DNA of 64,000 bases from the NCBI GenBank assembly GCA_020629545.1, contig JAHDDC010000009.1, positions 1 through 64,000 on the forward strand, written 5' to 3'. Both the position numbers and the translations under genes were made by a program. The first letter of the stretch is position 1. Each line of letters starts with the position of its first letter. The notes under the pieces were generated by a model. The model saw only the letters and a program-made list of their open reading frames with translations. It was not told where the DNA came from and made no database searches. Of the stretch, positions 1 through 10,900 are shown piece after piece. Origin of the DNA: Hellea sp. Its GTDB lineage: Bacteria > Pseudomonadota > Alphaproteobacteria > Caulobacterales > Maricaulaceae.

Positions 1-510
1 CAATTTCTTGAGTTCCATGAAATTCCCCCAAGATCACTATATCTTTAGAGTAAACCTGACTATGGCGCGCGCTTTTCTGTGAACATGCCGACAAAGAAAG
101 AGATACAATGAATATGCAGCAAATTTTAATATTTAAAAATTTGATACCGCCTTTTCGGACTTTCACGGGTTCTACCTTTCAACTTAACAACAATATTCAG
201 ATAACTGGATATTCTTGGAATGAGGTCTTTCGATATAAACTTATAAGAGCATACCCATTCGTATCGTCAACACTCTAGTGTTTGGAAAGAGTTGTCTAGA
301 GGATGAAGTTGCGAGCAGCTTATTTTGGGCGTCTTTAGCCTCTAGCCTTCGCTCACTCTGCCCCCACGATACGCATCCGACGGCCGAATAGAGACTCCCG
401 CTTTTAGGAACAAACGCACATCAGAAAATGGAAAGTCGATTCACCGCTGGAAGAACGGCGGGCCAGTTAGACAGTTAAACCCGCCCGAATATTTCGGCTG
501 CGCCTTTCGT

Positions 511-690
511 TTACTTCCGCAGATATAGCGTAGGATATCCCCCATAAGGATGATTGACGGTCACGAGCTCCCAACCGTCAAGGGCCTGGCGGTTAAGGGC
601 TTCGGTCAATTGATCGTCGCGTTTGGCCTGTGATGAAAAAGTGCTTATTTTGATCGTTAAAACCTTATACTGCCACCTACGTTCCGACAT
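511..690 (-). CDS. DUF4177-like small protein (59 aa), MSERRWQYKVLTIKISTFSSQAKRDDQLTEALNRQALDGWELVTVNHPYGGYPTLYLRK
   Basis: Translated by hand on the minus strand; ATG at 690, TAA at 511. YKVL...LN..ALDGWELVTV pattern typical of DUF4177. Below the 60-aa cutoff of the ORF track; start overlaps the 3' end of the upstream CPBP gene. Confidence 0.8.
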   Translation of the reverse strand: MSERRWQYKVLTIKISTFSSQAKRDDQLTEALNRQALDGWELVTVNHPYGGYPTLYLRK

Positions 691-1543
691 GAAGATTGCC
701 TTTCATTTTTTTCCATACAAATAATGTAAGAGCTGCCATGGCGACAAATCCGCCAATACCTACCAGACCTCTCCAGGGCATATCGGCCGAGGTCTGAGAC
801 ATAATCGCAACTCCCGCGAGCGCGTTGATCGTCCCGTGGAGAACACAGGCGCTCCAGACTGATCCGCTGCGCTCTCGCAAATAGCTGAAAATGGGAGAGA
901 ACATCAGGCAATAGGCGATAAATACCATGACGCCTAGGGCTGGTGACAATGACGGATAATTATATCCCATCGCGATAATAGGCGCGTGCCAGATACCCCA
1001 TAAGAGGCCCGTAATCGCGGTGGTTTTCCAAAACCCAGACGGTCTGAGGAAATCCCACAACCACCCTCTCCATCCAAGCTCTTCTGATAAAAGCAGCGGC
1101 GTATTAATGGCGGCCCCCAAAGTGACAGCAGATAAAATCACAATCAGCCCTGTCATCGGCTCCTCAAGCGGTGGCGGGACCTCCATTCCAGCGGCAAGGA
1201 CCTGATCGCGAAGACCAATGACCGGATTTTGCAAACTGATATCACCGGGAAGAATTGAGATAAGAAGGGCCAGGATCGCCATTCCGATTCCAATGAGCCA
1301 GGCCCATAAAAGCCAGACGTTCAGGCCATTTCGGACCCCACCCTTAAAGCCAAGCGCTTCAAGACGCCGTCCCTTTTCAAACAAAAACGCGCAAACTATG
1401 GCGCCAATGGCGGGCCCTAACATAAATAAGAACAGATAGAGCTGTGCGAGAGGTCCCGACAATCCATCTCCAAAAAACATAAGCCCCGCAAGCGCCCAGC
1501 TAAAGCCAAGGCTAACAATAATAAAGGTCATCAGTTTTTTCAT
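677..1543 (-). CDS. CPBP family intramembrane metalloprotease (CAAX protease-like)
   Basis: EELGWRGWLWD, GIWHAP and HGTINA motifs plus multiple TM segments. Confidence 0.85.
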   Translation of the reverse strand: MKKLMTFIIVSLGFSWALAGLMFFGDGLSGPLAQLYLFLFMLGPAIGAIVCAFLFEKGRRLEALGFKGGVRNGLNVWLLWAWLIGIGMAILALLISILPGDISLQNPVIGLRDQVLAAGMEVPPPLEEPMTGLIVILSAVTLGAAINTPLLLSEELGWRGWLWDFLRPSGFWKTTAITGLLWGIWHAPIIAMGYNYPSLSPALGVMVFIAYCLMFSPIFSYLRERSGSVWSACVLHGTINALAGVAIMSQTSADMPWRGLVGIGGFVAMAALTLFVWKKMKGNLHVGT

Positions 1544-1737
1544 GACTTGTCCTTTTGTTCTTTGGTGACAATGGGGTCACTCTTTGTTTCTTTTAATCGG
1601 CCCTGCCGCCTGAGAGCATCGCGCAGAACATACTCAATCTGCGCGTTGACAGACCGAAGCTCATCATCAGACCAGCGCTTCATGGCCTTAAGAACGTCTG
1701 CATTGATCCTAAGCGGATATGATTTTTTATCGGGCAA
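1540..1737 (-). CDS. Arc-like ribbon-helix-helix small protein
   Basis: PLRINADVLKAMKRWSDDELRSVNAQIEYVLRDAL resembles Arc/RHH; overlaps the downstream CPBP gene by 4 nt (ATGA). Confidence 0.6.
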   Translation of the reverse strand: MPDKKSYPLRINADVLKAMKRWSDDELRSVNAQIEYVLRDALRRQGRLKETKSDPIVTKEQKDKS

Positions 1738-1758
1738 TTTCGCAGCGAACCGACGCGC

Positions 1759-2631
1759 TTAGTAAAGCGTGCCGGTGTTCACAACCGGTTGTGTTGCACG
1801 ATCAGAACACAAGACGACCAGAAGGTTGGAAACCATTGTCGCCCGGCGCTCACTATCAAGCTCAACAACACCTTTGGCCGATAGTTCGTCCAAGGCATGC
1901 TCGACCATACCAACGGCACCTTCGACGATTTTTTGGCGAGCCGCGATGATAGCGCCGGCCTGCTGACGCTGGAGCATGGCTTGGGCAATTTCTGGCGAGT
2001 AAGCCAAATGAGAAATTCGGGCTTCGATCACATTAATGCCGGCCTGGGCAAGGCGGTCCTGAATTTCGTCTTTCAAACGATCTGAAATTTCAGCCGGGTG
2101 CGACCGTAAGGATATTTGTCCTTCTTCATGTTGATCATAGGGATAGCTGGTTGCCATAGCCCGGATAGCCGCTTCGGACTGAATTTGCACAAAACTTTCA
2201 TAACTATCGACGTTAAACACAGCTTCAGCGGAGTCTGAGACTTCCCAGACGACGATCGCCGCGATCTCAATCGGAGACCCATCCAGTTCATTGACCTTAA
2301 GCTTGCCACTTTCAAAGTTTCTAACCCGCAAGCTGACTTTTTTCTTGGAATAAAAGGGGTTGTTAAAGCGCAGGCCCGGCGTTCTCACTGTGCCAATATA
2401 TTTTCCAAACAAGGATAGGACGGCCGATTGATTGGGTTCGACCTTATACAGTCCCGAAAAGCCAAACATTGTCGCAATAAATAAAAGAACCCCGCCAATC
2501 GTTTTCACAGCATAGCGCGCCTCAATGCCCGTTATGAATAAGAAGGCCGCAGCCGCCAACATAGCCAAAAGCACGACTAAAAAGGGAATTCCGCTAACCG
2601 AACCCACATTTCTTTCTCTGATGTCACTCAT
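1759..2631 (-). CDS. SPFH/Band 7 domain membrane protein
   Basis: N-terminal TM helices then VEPNQSAVLSLFGKYIGTVRTPGLRF...; slipin/prohibitin-like. Confidence 0.85.
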   Translation of the reverse strand: MSDIRERNVGSVSGIPFLVVLLAMLAAAAFLFITGIEARYAVKTIGGVLLFIATMFGFSGLYKVEPNQSAVLSLFGKYIGTVRTPGLRFNNPFYSKKKVSLRVRNFESGKLKVNELDGSPIEIAAIVVWEVSDSAEAVFNVDSYESFVQIQSEAAIRAMATSYPYDQHEEGQISLRSHPAEISDRLKDEIQDRLAQAGINVIEARISHLAYSPEIAQAMLQRQQAGAIIAARQKIVEGAVGMVEHALDELSAKGVVELDSERRATMVSNLLVVLCSDRATQPVVNTGTLY

Positions 2632-2752
2632 AATTCTCTCCTGTCAAATATTGTGATATCATTTTGATATCGTTTTGTCAAAATGGGAATTGTGCAATTT
2701 TTTTCAAGAGCTATACGACGAATAATTTTTCGGTTATGGTGATTTAGGTTTT

Positions 2753-3667
2753 TTGGGGATCTATATGAGAAAGTTTTTATTATTATCAGCAATCGCTGTA
2801 TTACCGCTGGCAGCCTGTAACCCGGCGACAGAGTCTAACGTAGAAGCAAATGTAACAACAAATTCTGAGACTGCAGTCGCGCCAGGTTTGGACGCCATAC
2901 TCGACAGTCAAAAAGAGGCCGTGAAAGCCCGTTACACCTATCGGCACCCCCAACAAACAATAGAATATTTTGGAATCAAACCCGGCATGACGGTTGCGGA
3001 AGTTTTACCTGGAGGCGGCTGGTACTCATCAATTTTGCTTCCCTATCTCGGAGATGGCGGGCAGTTGATCGGCATTGATTATGATGTCGATATGTGGGCC
3101 AAATTTGGCGGTTTTGCGACCCCCCAATTTTTAGAACAGCGGAAAAGCTGGGCCGAAACCTGGACAGCCGATGCAGAGAAATGGCGCTCAGGATCAAATG
3201 CAGCAATCAAAGCCTTTGCTCTAGGCGACAATCCCAAGGACCTAAAGGATACGGCCGATGTCGTCCTTTTAATCAGAGCGATTCACCATTTACACCGATT
3301 TGATCAAGCCCATCTCGGCGATGCGCTCAATGACATAAAACTTATCCTCAAGCCCGATGGTATTGTCGGGATCGTTCAGCACCGGGCCAATGAAGATCAG
3401 GCCGATGCCTGGGCCGCAGGCGATAATGGCTATATGAAACAAAGCCGCGTGATAGAGATCATGGAAGAAGCGGGCTTTGAGCTGGCCGCAGAGCCGAGCG
3501 AAATTAATGCAAATCCAAAGGATAATGCGACCTCTGACAATAAGGATAGTGTTTGGCGACTACCGCCATCCTTGCGAGTGCCCAAAGACGACCCAGAGCT
3601 TAAGGCGAAAATGGAAGCGATTGGAGAAACTGATCGTATGACCTTGAAGTTCAAGCTCAAAAAATAG
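2753..3667 (+). CDS. class I SAM-dependent methyltransferase-like lipoprotein
   Basis: Lipobox LPLAAC; YFGIKPGMTVAEVLPGGGWYSSILLPYL motif I. Confidence 0.75.
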   Translation: MGIYMRKFLLLSAIAVLPLAACNPATESNVEANVTTNSETAVAPGLDAILDSQKEAVKARYTYRHPQQTIEYFGIKPGMTVAEVLPGGGWYSSILLPYLGDGGQLIGIDYDVDMWAKFGGFATPQFLEQRKSWAETWTADAEKWRSGSNAAIKAFALGDNPKDLKDTADVVLLIRAIHHLHRFDQAHLGDALNDIKLILKPDGIVGIVQHRANEDQADAWAAGDNGYMKQSRVIEIMEEAGFELAAEPSEINANPKDNATSDNKDSVWRLPPSLRVPKDDPELKAKMEAIGETDRMTLKFKLKK

Positions 3668-4852
3668 TTAGGGTCCTCCGGAACCGCTCATACCGGGTCG
3701 CAAAGGCATTAATGGTTGCTTTGGCCCTAGCCGCATCCAATCCCGTTTCGGGTTGTCATAGACCTGATCCATAACCTCCAAGGCAAGACCGGCAGGCCTA
3801 TAATGATTGCTGTTCCAAAGAACAGCAATTCCGGTTTTGCGTTCCGGGTCAAATAATATCTGGGCGCGATAACCTTCCACAGCCCCTCGGTGACCAATAA
3901 CCGTGTTCTCACCGTAATCATAGATACGCCAGCCCAGACCATATTTGGCGTTCTTCAGGGCCCCATAATAGCGGCGCATTTTTCTGTCTTCATATGGCGT
4001 CGCAATTCGGGGCGTGTGCATTGACTCACGGACATAAGGACTAAGGGCTGAACCGTCCATTTGCCCCTGCATCCATTTAGCCAGATCAAGCACCGAAGAA
4101 TTGACGCCTGCAGCTGCGGGCAAACGGTAATAGGTCGGCTTGACCTTATAGATTGGATTTCCCCGGCTATTGTGGGGCTTGGCCCAATCCACTGACTGCT
4201 CGAGACCCTCCAATGTAATACTGGCGGTATTCATGCCCAGCGGTTGAAAAATATTTTTCGCGACAACGGTCTTGTACGGCAAACGCGTAACGGATTCGAT
4301 GGCTTCGGCAACAGCGTCAAAGGCAACATTTTGATAGCTGTGACACGCTCCGGGTTCACAAATTCGTTCAACTGTACCCAGATCAGCCCGAACATGTTTG
4401 GCAGCACGGCCATCTTCTATTCGGCGATCATAAGCATTGTTTGTAAGCCCGGTCCGATGGGAAAGAACATCTTCGACCGTCACATCATGGCGCGCCTCCG
4501 GCAGGCTCAGGGATGGCGCGAGCCGATCAATCGGCGTCTGTAATTCCATGTCCCCCGACTCGGAAAGCTGCAGAACAGCTGTTGCGGCAACACCTTTGGA
4601 AAGTGACGCCCAACGAAACACCGTATTTTCACTTACGCCATGGCGCCCGCCCTTTTGGGTAACGCCATAACCCTTGGCAAAAACGATCTCGCCATTCTCG
4701 ACAATAGCGACGGCCATGCCGGCCATTTCCGGTCTTTGCATCAAATGCTCAATACGCTTATCAATTTCCGTGCGGTTTATGCCCGAAGCGTCAGCCTGAC
4801 CGAAGACACACGCCGCCAACACAATGGCAATGATATGGCGCAATGTAGGCAT
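3668..4852 (-). CDS. serine hydrolase, beta-lactamase/PBP4 class C-like
   Basis: SLSKG (SxxK) and YQN motifs, signal peptide. Confidence 0.8.
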   Translation of the reverse strand: MPTLRHIIAIVLAACVFGQADASGINRTEIDKRIEHLMQRPEMAGMAVAIVENGEIVFAKGYGVTQKGGRHGVSENTVFRWASLSKGVAATAVLQLSESGDMELQTPIDRLAPSLSLPEARHDVTVEDVLSHRTGLTNNAYDRRIEDGRAAKHVRADLGTVERICEPGACHSYQNVAFDAVAEAIESVTRLPYKTVVAKNIFQPLGMNTASITLEGLEQSVDWAKPHNSRGNPIYKVKPTYYRLPAAAGVNSSVLDLAKWMQGQMDGSALSPYVRESMHTPRIATPYEDRKMRRYYGALKNAKYGLGWRIYDYGENTVIGHRGAVEGYRAQILFDPERKTGIAVLWNSNHYRPAGLALEVMDQVYDNPKRDWMRLGPKQPLMPLRPGMSGSGGP

Positions 4853-5655
4853 TAGAATATAAGCCAGCCCAGAATAATCAGACCTAACAGAACTCTATAA
4901 ACCATGAACGGAAACATTCCGATACGGCTCACGAGTTTCATGAAAAATGCTATGGCGATATAGGCGGACACAAACGAGAGCGCTGCAACTATCAGGCCAG
5001 CGTTAAGGCTCGCTTCGGCTCCGGTCTCAGCCTTCGAAAGCTTGAGCAAAGCGTAAAAACCACCTGCCGCAATAATCGGCAGGCTCATGAGCATGGAAAA
5101 CCGCGCGGCTTCAACACGGGTCATATCCATCATGCGGGCTGCGGTCATCGTAATCCCTGAGCGCGATGTTCCGGGAATAAGCGCAATCATTTGCGCCAGA
5201 CCCATTCCAAAAGCGCCTTTCCAGGTCAGATCTTCAGTGGTTTTTTCGCGGGCATATTTTACATCTGCCCACCAAAGCAAAATTCCAAAAAATATCGATG
5301 TGAAAGCGATAATCCAGCCATTACGCAAAAGATCATTCCAGCCATTCATCGCCAATAACGCCCCAAATATCAAAGCTGGCGGCGTTGCCACGATAAGGTT
5401 GAGCGCGAGGGCTGAGTTTTTATTCAACCGCCGACGGCAAAGATCAAAAAACCCGATGATCATGTTCCCGACATCGCGTTTGAAATAGAGAATAACCGCA
5501 AAAAGCGAACCAAAATGCGCCATCACGTCAATGAGCACGCCTTGCTTCCCCACGCCCATTAACTCGGGCAAAATTAAATGGGCCGAGCTCGAGACGGGCA
5601 AGAACTCCGTCAGGCCCTGAATAATGGCCAAAAGAATCAAATATAAAATAGACAT
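4852..5655 (-). CDS. uppP: undecaprenyl-diphosphatase
   Basis: QGLTEFLPVSSSAHL and PGTSRSGIT signature motifs. Confidence 0.95.
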   Translation of the reverse strand: MSILYLILLAIIQGLTEFLPVSSSAHLILPELMGVGKQGVLIDVMAHFGSLFAVILYFKRDVGNMIIGFFDLCRRRLNKNSALALNLIVATPPALIFGALLAMNGWNDLLRNGWIIAFTSIFFGILLWWADVKYAREKTTEDLTWKGAFGMGLAQMIALIPGTSRSGITMTAARMMDMTRVEAARFSMLMSLPIIAAGGFYALLKLSKAETGAEASLNAGLIVAALSFVSAYIAIAFFMKLVSRIGMFPFMVYRVLLGLIILGWLIF

Positions 5656-6094
5656 GTGGCGGGTCTAAGCCTGAGGCGTTACCAGAGTATTATCTCCGCT
5701 TTAAAAGGCATTCATGCAGCTGTCAGCGCGAAAATACAGCTTTAGATTCCCCAAAAACTGTTATTTTTATTTTTAAATGACAGATTGTCGCATAATGTAT
5801 CCCATGAATATGTTTATTATATTGTTTATATTCAACGACTTATGTTGAGTGATATTGAAATTTATGAATTCAAACGACAGTTTGTCGCATCTTGATTTTG
5901 TGATTTATCGTAGAAATTGGCGTAAAACGCCCTATCCCACGCGCATTAACCCAAAATTAAGTCCCGTCCACTCGAATATTGATTTATTTTTCTAATTTTT
6001 ACCAATATTTTGGCAATAAATGCCTTTTGACGTGGATTTTTTCGTCCTGATATAAGGCCGCTCGGGCGAAAACACCCTTTTCAATTGTTATAAA

Positions 6095-7534
6095 ATGGAG
6101 CTGCACATGCCCCAGCGCATGTTACAATTCGTTGATACTGAGCGCCAAATGCCAGACAAACGCGAGGCTAAGGCCCGCGCTGAAGACTTTGCCGAAATTT
6201 ACGGTGATTACCTAGAGGCAAAGGCGGAAGAACAAGCCTCCCGTTGTTCGCAGTGCGGCGTCCCATTTTGTCAAAACCATTGCCCGCTGCAAAATAATAT
6301 TCCGGACTGGCTGAAACTTACGGCCGAGGGCCGCCTTAAGGAAGCCTATGCCATATCCGCATCAACCAATTCCATGCCAGAAATTTGCGGACGCATTTGC
6401 CCTCAAGACCGCTTATGCGAAGGCAATTGCGTCATTGAGCAATCCGGTCACGGAACCGTAACCATTGGATCTGTTGAACGATTTTTGACAGATAATGCCT
6501 GGGAGCAAGGCTGGGTTGCGCCGTTAAATCCTCGCACCGAACGGGATTTGTCCGTTGGCATTATTGGCTCTGGTCCCGCAGGTCTGGCGGCAGCGGAAAG
6601 CCTGCGCGAAAAAGGCTGGCAAGTCACAGTTTACGACCGCGCCGACCGCGCTGGCGGGCTACTGATTTACGGCATCCCTAACTTCAAACTTGATAAATCG
6701 ATAGTGCAAAGACGCACACAACGCCTGGAAGACGGTGGTATTAAATTCGAATTGGGTGTCGATGTAGGTCTCGATATAAGCTTTGATAAACTTCGCGAGA
6801 AACATCAGGCCGTCTTGATCGCCACCGGCGTTTACAAAGCGCGTGATCTGGAATGTCCCGGCGCGGATGCAGACTCTGTACGGCCTGCCCTATCTTATTT
6901 GATAGATAGCAATAAGCGAGGTCTGGGCGATGAGATTGAGACGGATACCGCGCAAGGGAAAGACGTTGTCGTGATTGGCGGCGGCGACACAGCAATGGAC
7001 TGTGTTCGAACAGCTATTCGGCAAGGGGCGAAGTCCGTGAGCTGCCTGTATCGCCGGGACGAGGCCAACATGCCGGGTTCAGCCCGGGAAACCGAGAATG
7101 CCAAAGAAGAAGGTGTCGAGTTTAAATGGCTGGCCGCGCCGCAATCTATATTGGTCAACGACGGAAACGTAACCGCTGTGCGCGCCGATAAAATGCGACT
7201 TGGCCTTAAGGACGCGTCGGGTCGACAAAGCCCGGAACCCATTTCGGGCGCCGAATTTGACGTCAAAGCAGACCTCGTCATTAAAGCGCTCGGGTTTAGC
7301 CCGGAGAATATGGAAAACCTATCCCCGGAGCTCGTGACGACGCGATGGGGCACGGTTCGCGTCAATCCTTTGACATTCGAGACAAATTTGCCGGGCGTCT
7401 ATGCAGCCGGTGATATTGTCCGAGGCGCGTCTCTGGTGGTTTGGGCTATTCGCGAAGGTCGCGACGCAGCCGAGTACATGCATAAATATTTGGAAGCTCT
7501 TCAGCTCTCGCAGCAATTGGAGGCCGCAGAATGA
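6095..7534 (+). CDS. gltD: glutamate synthase small subunit
   Basis: N-terminal CSQCGVPFCQNHCPLQNNIPDWL, FAD GSGPAGLAAAE, NADPH GGGDTAMDC. Confidence 0.95.
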   Translation: MELHMPQRMLQFVDTERQMPDKREAKARAEDFAEIYGDYLEAKAEEQASRCSQCGVPFCQNHCPLQNNIPDWLKLTAEGRLKEAYAISASTNSMPEICGRICPQDRLCEGNCVIEQSGHGTVTIGSVERFLTDNAWEQGWVAPLNPRTERDLSVGIIGSGPAGLAAAESLREKGWQVTVYDRADRAGGLLIYGIPNFKLDKSIVQRRTQRLEDGGIKFELGVDVGLDISFDKLREKHQAVLIATGVYKARDLECPGADADSVRPALSYLIDSNKRGLGDEIETDTAQGKDVVVIGGGDTAMDCVRTAIRQGAKSVSCLYRRDEANMPGSARETENAKEEGVEFKWLAAPQSILVNDGNVTAVRADKMRLGLKDASGRQSPEPISGAEFDVKADLVIKALGFSPENMENLSPELVTTRWGTVRVNPLTFETNLPGVYAAGDIVRGASLVVWAIREGRDAAEYMHKYLEALQLSQQLEAAE

Positions 7535-7956
7535 CACACCCCATTAAAGGTCAATGCCTGTGCGGAAGCGTAAAGTTTGAAACAGCCCTGCCGGATCATA
7601 TCGACGCCTGTCATTGCAGTATGTGTCAGAAATGGGCCGGCTCTGTATTTATAGGCGCCGATTACCGCAAGAGCGACGCTGTCAAAATTCTATCTGATAC
7701 AGATCTGACTTGGTATGAAAGTTCGGAATGGGCAAAACGCGGGTTCTGCAAAGTCTGTGGCTCCAGCTTGTTCTATCGCCTTAAACAGGTTGAAGATTTT
7801 TGGGCCGTCTGTGCGGGCAGTCTCAACCTGCCGAGCGGGCTGTCTCTGAATAAAGAAATTTTTATCGACGAAAAATCCGACATGTTCGAATTATCCGGGG
7901 ATCACGACAGATTAACCGGTCAAGAATTTTTCGCATCTCTACAGTCCAACAGCTAA
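7531..7956 (+). CDS. GFA family protein (glutathione-dependent formaldehyde-activating-like)
   Basis: GQCLCGSVKFE...CHCSMCQKW...FCKVCGSSLFYR; 4-nt overlap with gltD. Confidence 0.9.
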   Translation: MTHPIKGQCLCGSVKFETALPDHIDACHCSMCQKWAGSVFIGADYRKSDAVKILSDTDLTWYESSEWAKRGFCKVCGSSLFYRLKQVEDFWAVCAGSLNLPSGLSLNKEIFIDEKSDMFELSGDHDRLTGQEFFASLQSNS

Positions 7957-7968
7957 GGCAATCCTGCG

Positions 7969-10900
7969 ATGAGTAACTGGCTAAAAACCTATGAGAAAAA
8001 CCGCGACGCCCTCATCAAGGCCGGAGCCTATGATCCTGCGGACGAACATGATGCCTGCGGCGTTGGTCTCGTTGCATCTATCGATGGGACCCCGCGGCGG
8101 GATGTCGTCGAGAAATCAATTCAGGCTCTTAAAAATGTCTGGCACCGGGGCGCGGTAGATGCCGATGGTAAAACCGGAGATGGCGCGGGCATAAGACTGG
8201 ATATCGCCCAGGAATTTTTCAAGGCGCAGGTCGAACGGACCGGTCACAAAGCCGGAAACTCAAAGATCGCCGTTGGCATGATATTCCTGCCGCGCACTGA
8301 TTTCGCCGCTCAAGAAGAGGCGCGAACCATTGTTGAGTCGGAACTCCTGCGCGAAGGTTTCTATATATATGGATGGCGACAAGTCCCGATCAATGTCGAC
8401 GTCATTGGGAAAAAGGCTCAAGCCACACGTCCCGCCATTGAGCAGGTGTTATTCCGCGACAGCCGCGGCCGAAAAGGCGACAAGCTGGAGCGCGAGCTTT
8501 ACATCATACGGCGGCGGATTGAAAAACGCGTTATCGCCGCGGCGATACCCAGTTTTTACATATGCTCATTATCGGTACAAACCATTATCTATAAGGGCAT
8601 GTTCCTGGCCGAAGATATTGACGCCTTCTACCCTGATCTGTCGGATGAAAGATTTGTGTCGCGCGCGGCGATTTATCACCAGCGCTATTCGACCAATACA
8701 TTCCCGCAATGGTGGCTGGCGCAGCCCTTTCGTATGCTGGCTCATAATGGCGAGATTAATACCGTTAAGGCCAATACGAATTTCATGAAGAACCATGAGA
8801 TTAAAATGGCGAGTAGCGCTTTTGGGGACCGGGCCGGTGACGTTAAACCGATTATACAAAAAGGCAGCTCGGACTCTGCCGCTCTGGACGCTGTTTTTGA
8901 GCTTCTGGTTCGGGCCGGCCGAACCGCACCCATGGCCAAGACTCTACTCGTCCCGGAAGCCTATTCCAAACGCGGAGATCTTATGCCTGATAGTTGGCGT
9001 AATCTCTATGAATACTGCAACGGGGTTATGGAACCTTGGGACGGACCGGCGGCGCTGGCCGCCTATGATGGACGCTGGTGTATGGCCGGGCTTGATCGAA
9101 ACGGTCTGCGGCCTATGCGCTACGCCATTACATCTGATGGTATACTCGCCGTGGGATCAGAAACCGGCATGTGTCCGATTTCCGAAAGCAAAATTGAGAA
9201 GAAAGGCTTTATCAAACCTGGACGCCTGATTGCCGTCGATCTTGATGAAGGCAAATTTTATCACTCATCCGAAATCCTCGACAAAATGGCCAGCGAGCGG
9301 CCTTATGCGAAGTGGCTCAAAAAGGTCGTCAATTTGGATGAAAAACTCTCCGGCGATGAACCTGCGCCAAGCCTATCGGGTGAAGCGCTTATCAGACGTC
9401 AATTCGCTTGTGGCCAAACCCTGGAAGACATGGAGTTGATTTTATCGCCCATGGCCGAAAACGGAAAAGAATCGGTCGGCTCTATGGGGGATGACACGCC
9501 GCTGGCTGTACTATCAGAGATTTACAGACCGCTATCGCATTTCTTTCGCCAAAAATTCTCTCAGGTTACCAATCCGCCGATTGACCCGCTGCGCGAAACT
9601 CGGGTGATGGGATTAAAAACCCGTTTCCGAAATCTGCGGAATATCCTGTCCGATGGCGAAAGCCAAACTCGCGAAATGCTGGTTCTTGATAGCCCGGTTA
9701 TGACTAACGGCATGTATGAGCGGTTCACGGATATGTTCGGTGAACAAACCTATGTGATCGATTGTAGTTTTGAAAAACCAAAAGCCGATATTCGTGCGGG
9801 TCGCACGCTATCGAAGGAACTCAAACGTATTCGCGAAGAAGCCGAGAAAGCGGTACGCGACGGACATGAGAACATTGTGATTAGCGATAAAAGCGTTACA
9901 GCTGATCGTCCTGGCATGCCAATTATTCTCTGTACGGGCGCAATCCATTCTCACTTGGTCAAGACTGGTCTCAGATCATCATGCTCCATTATTGTCCAAA
10001 GCGCGGAATGCCTCGATACTCATTACTTTGCCGTGATGATCGGCGCTGGCGCGACAGCGATCAACGCTTATATGGCGCAAGATAGCCTGACAGATCGCAG
10101 TCAGCGCGGCCTGCTGGACATGGACCCCAATACGGCGGCAGCCCAATATAAAAAGGCCATAGAAGCAGGGCTTTTGAAAATTATTTCAAAGCTCGGCATC
10201 TCCGTGATCTCGTCCTATCGCGGGGGCAATAATTTTGAAGCTCTGGGCTTATCGCGCTCACTCGTGGGCGAATATTTTCCCGGCATGACAAGCCGTATAT
10301 CGGGTATCGGTTTGGCGGGTCTTGAGAAAAAGCTTCTTGAAATTCATGAGCGCGCATTTGACCCTTCTGTGATCACATTGCCAGTTGGCGGCCTTTACCG
10401 CGTTCGCGCGAAATCAGAGCGCCACGCCTATACGGCCGATATGATCCACATGCTGCAAGAGGCTGTGACCCGTGAAGACTACGAACTTTACAAACGATAT
10501 GCGGAGGTGGTGAATAATCAGTCGCCCATACAAATTCGCGATCTACTCGATGTGAATCCAATCGGTAAACCTTTGCCCCTACGCCGCGTCCAAAACGTCA
10601 ACGAAATTCGGCGCAGATTTTGTACGCCCGGCATGTCCCTAGGGGCGCTTTCGCCAGAAGCCCATGGCACGCTCAACATTGCAATGAATCGGATTGGCGC
10701 AAAATCTGTTTCTGGTGAAGGCGGTGAAGACCGTTCACGCTACAAGCCGCTTCCTAATGGCGACAACCCGAACTCAGCCGTCAAGCAAATTGCCTCAGGT
10801 CGTTTTGGCGTTACCGCCGAATACCTCAATCAATGCCGCGAGATCGAAATTAAAGTCGCTCAGGGCGCCAAGCCCGGCGAAGGCGGGCAGCTCCCTGGAT

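Noticed and set aside
1-510. Possible RNA gene or mobile remnant in the ORF-free left edge
   Set aside because: Only small inverted repeats (e.g. AACACT-CT-AGTGTT near 269) seen; no recognisable tRNA, tmRNA or transposase.
8330-9439. Several plus-strand ORFs in other frames
   Set aside because: Out-of-frame readings within gltB.
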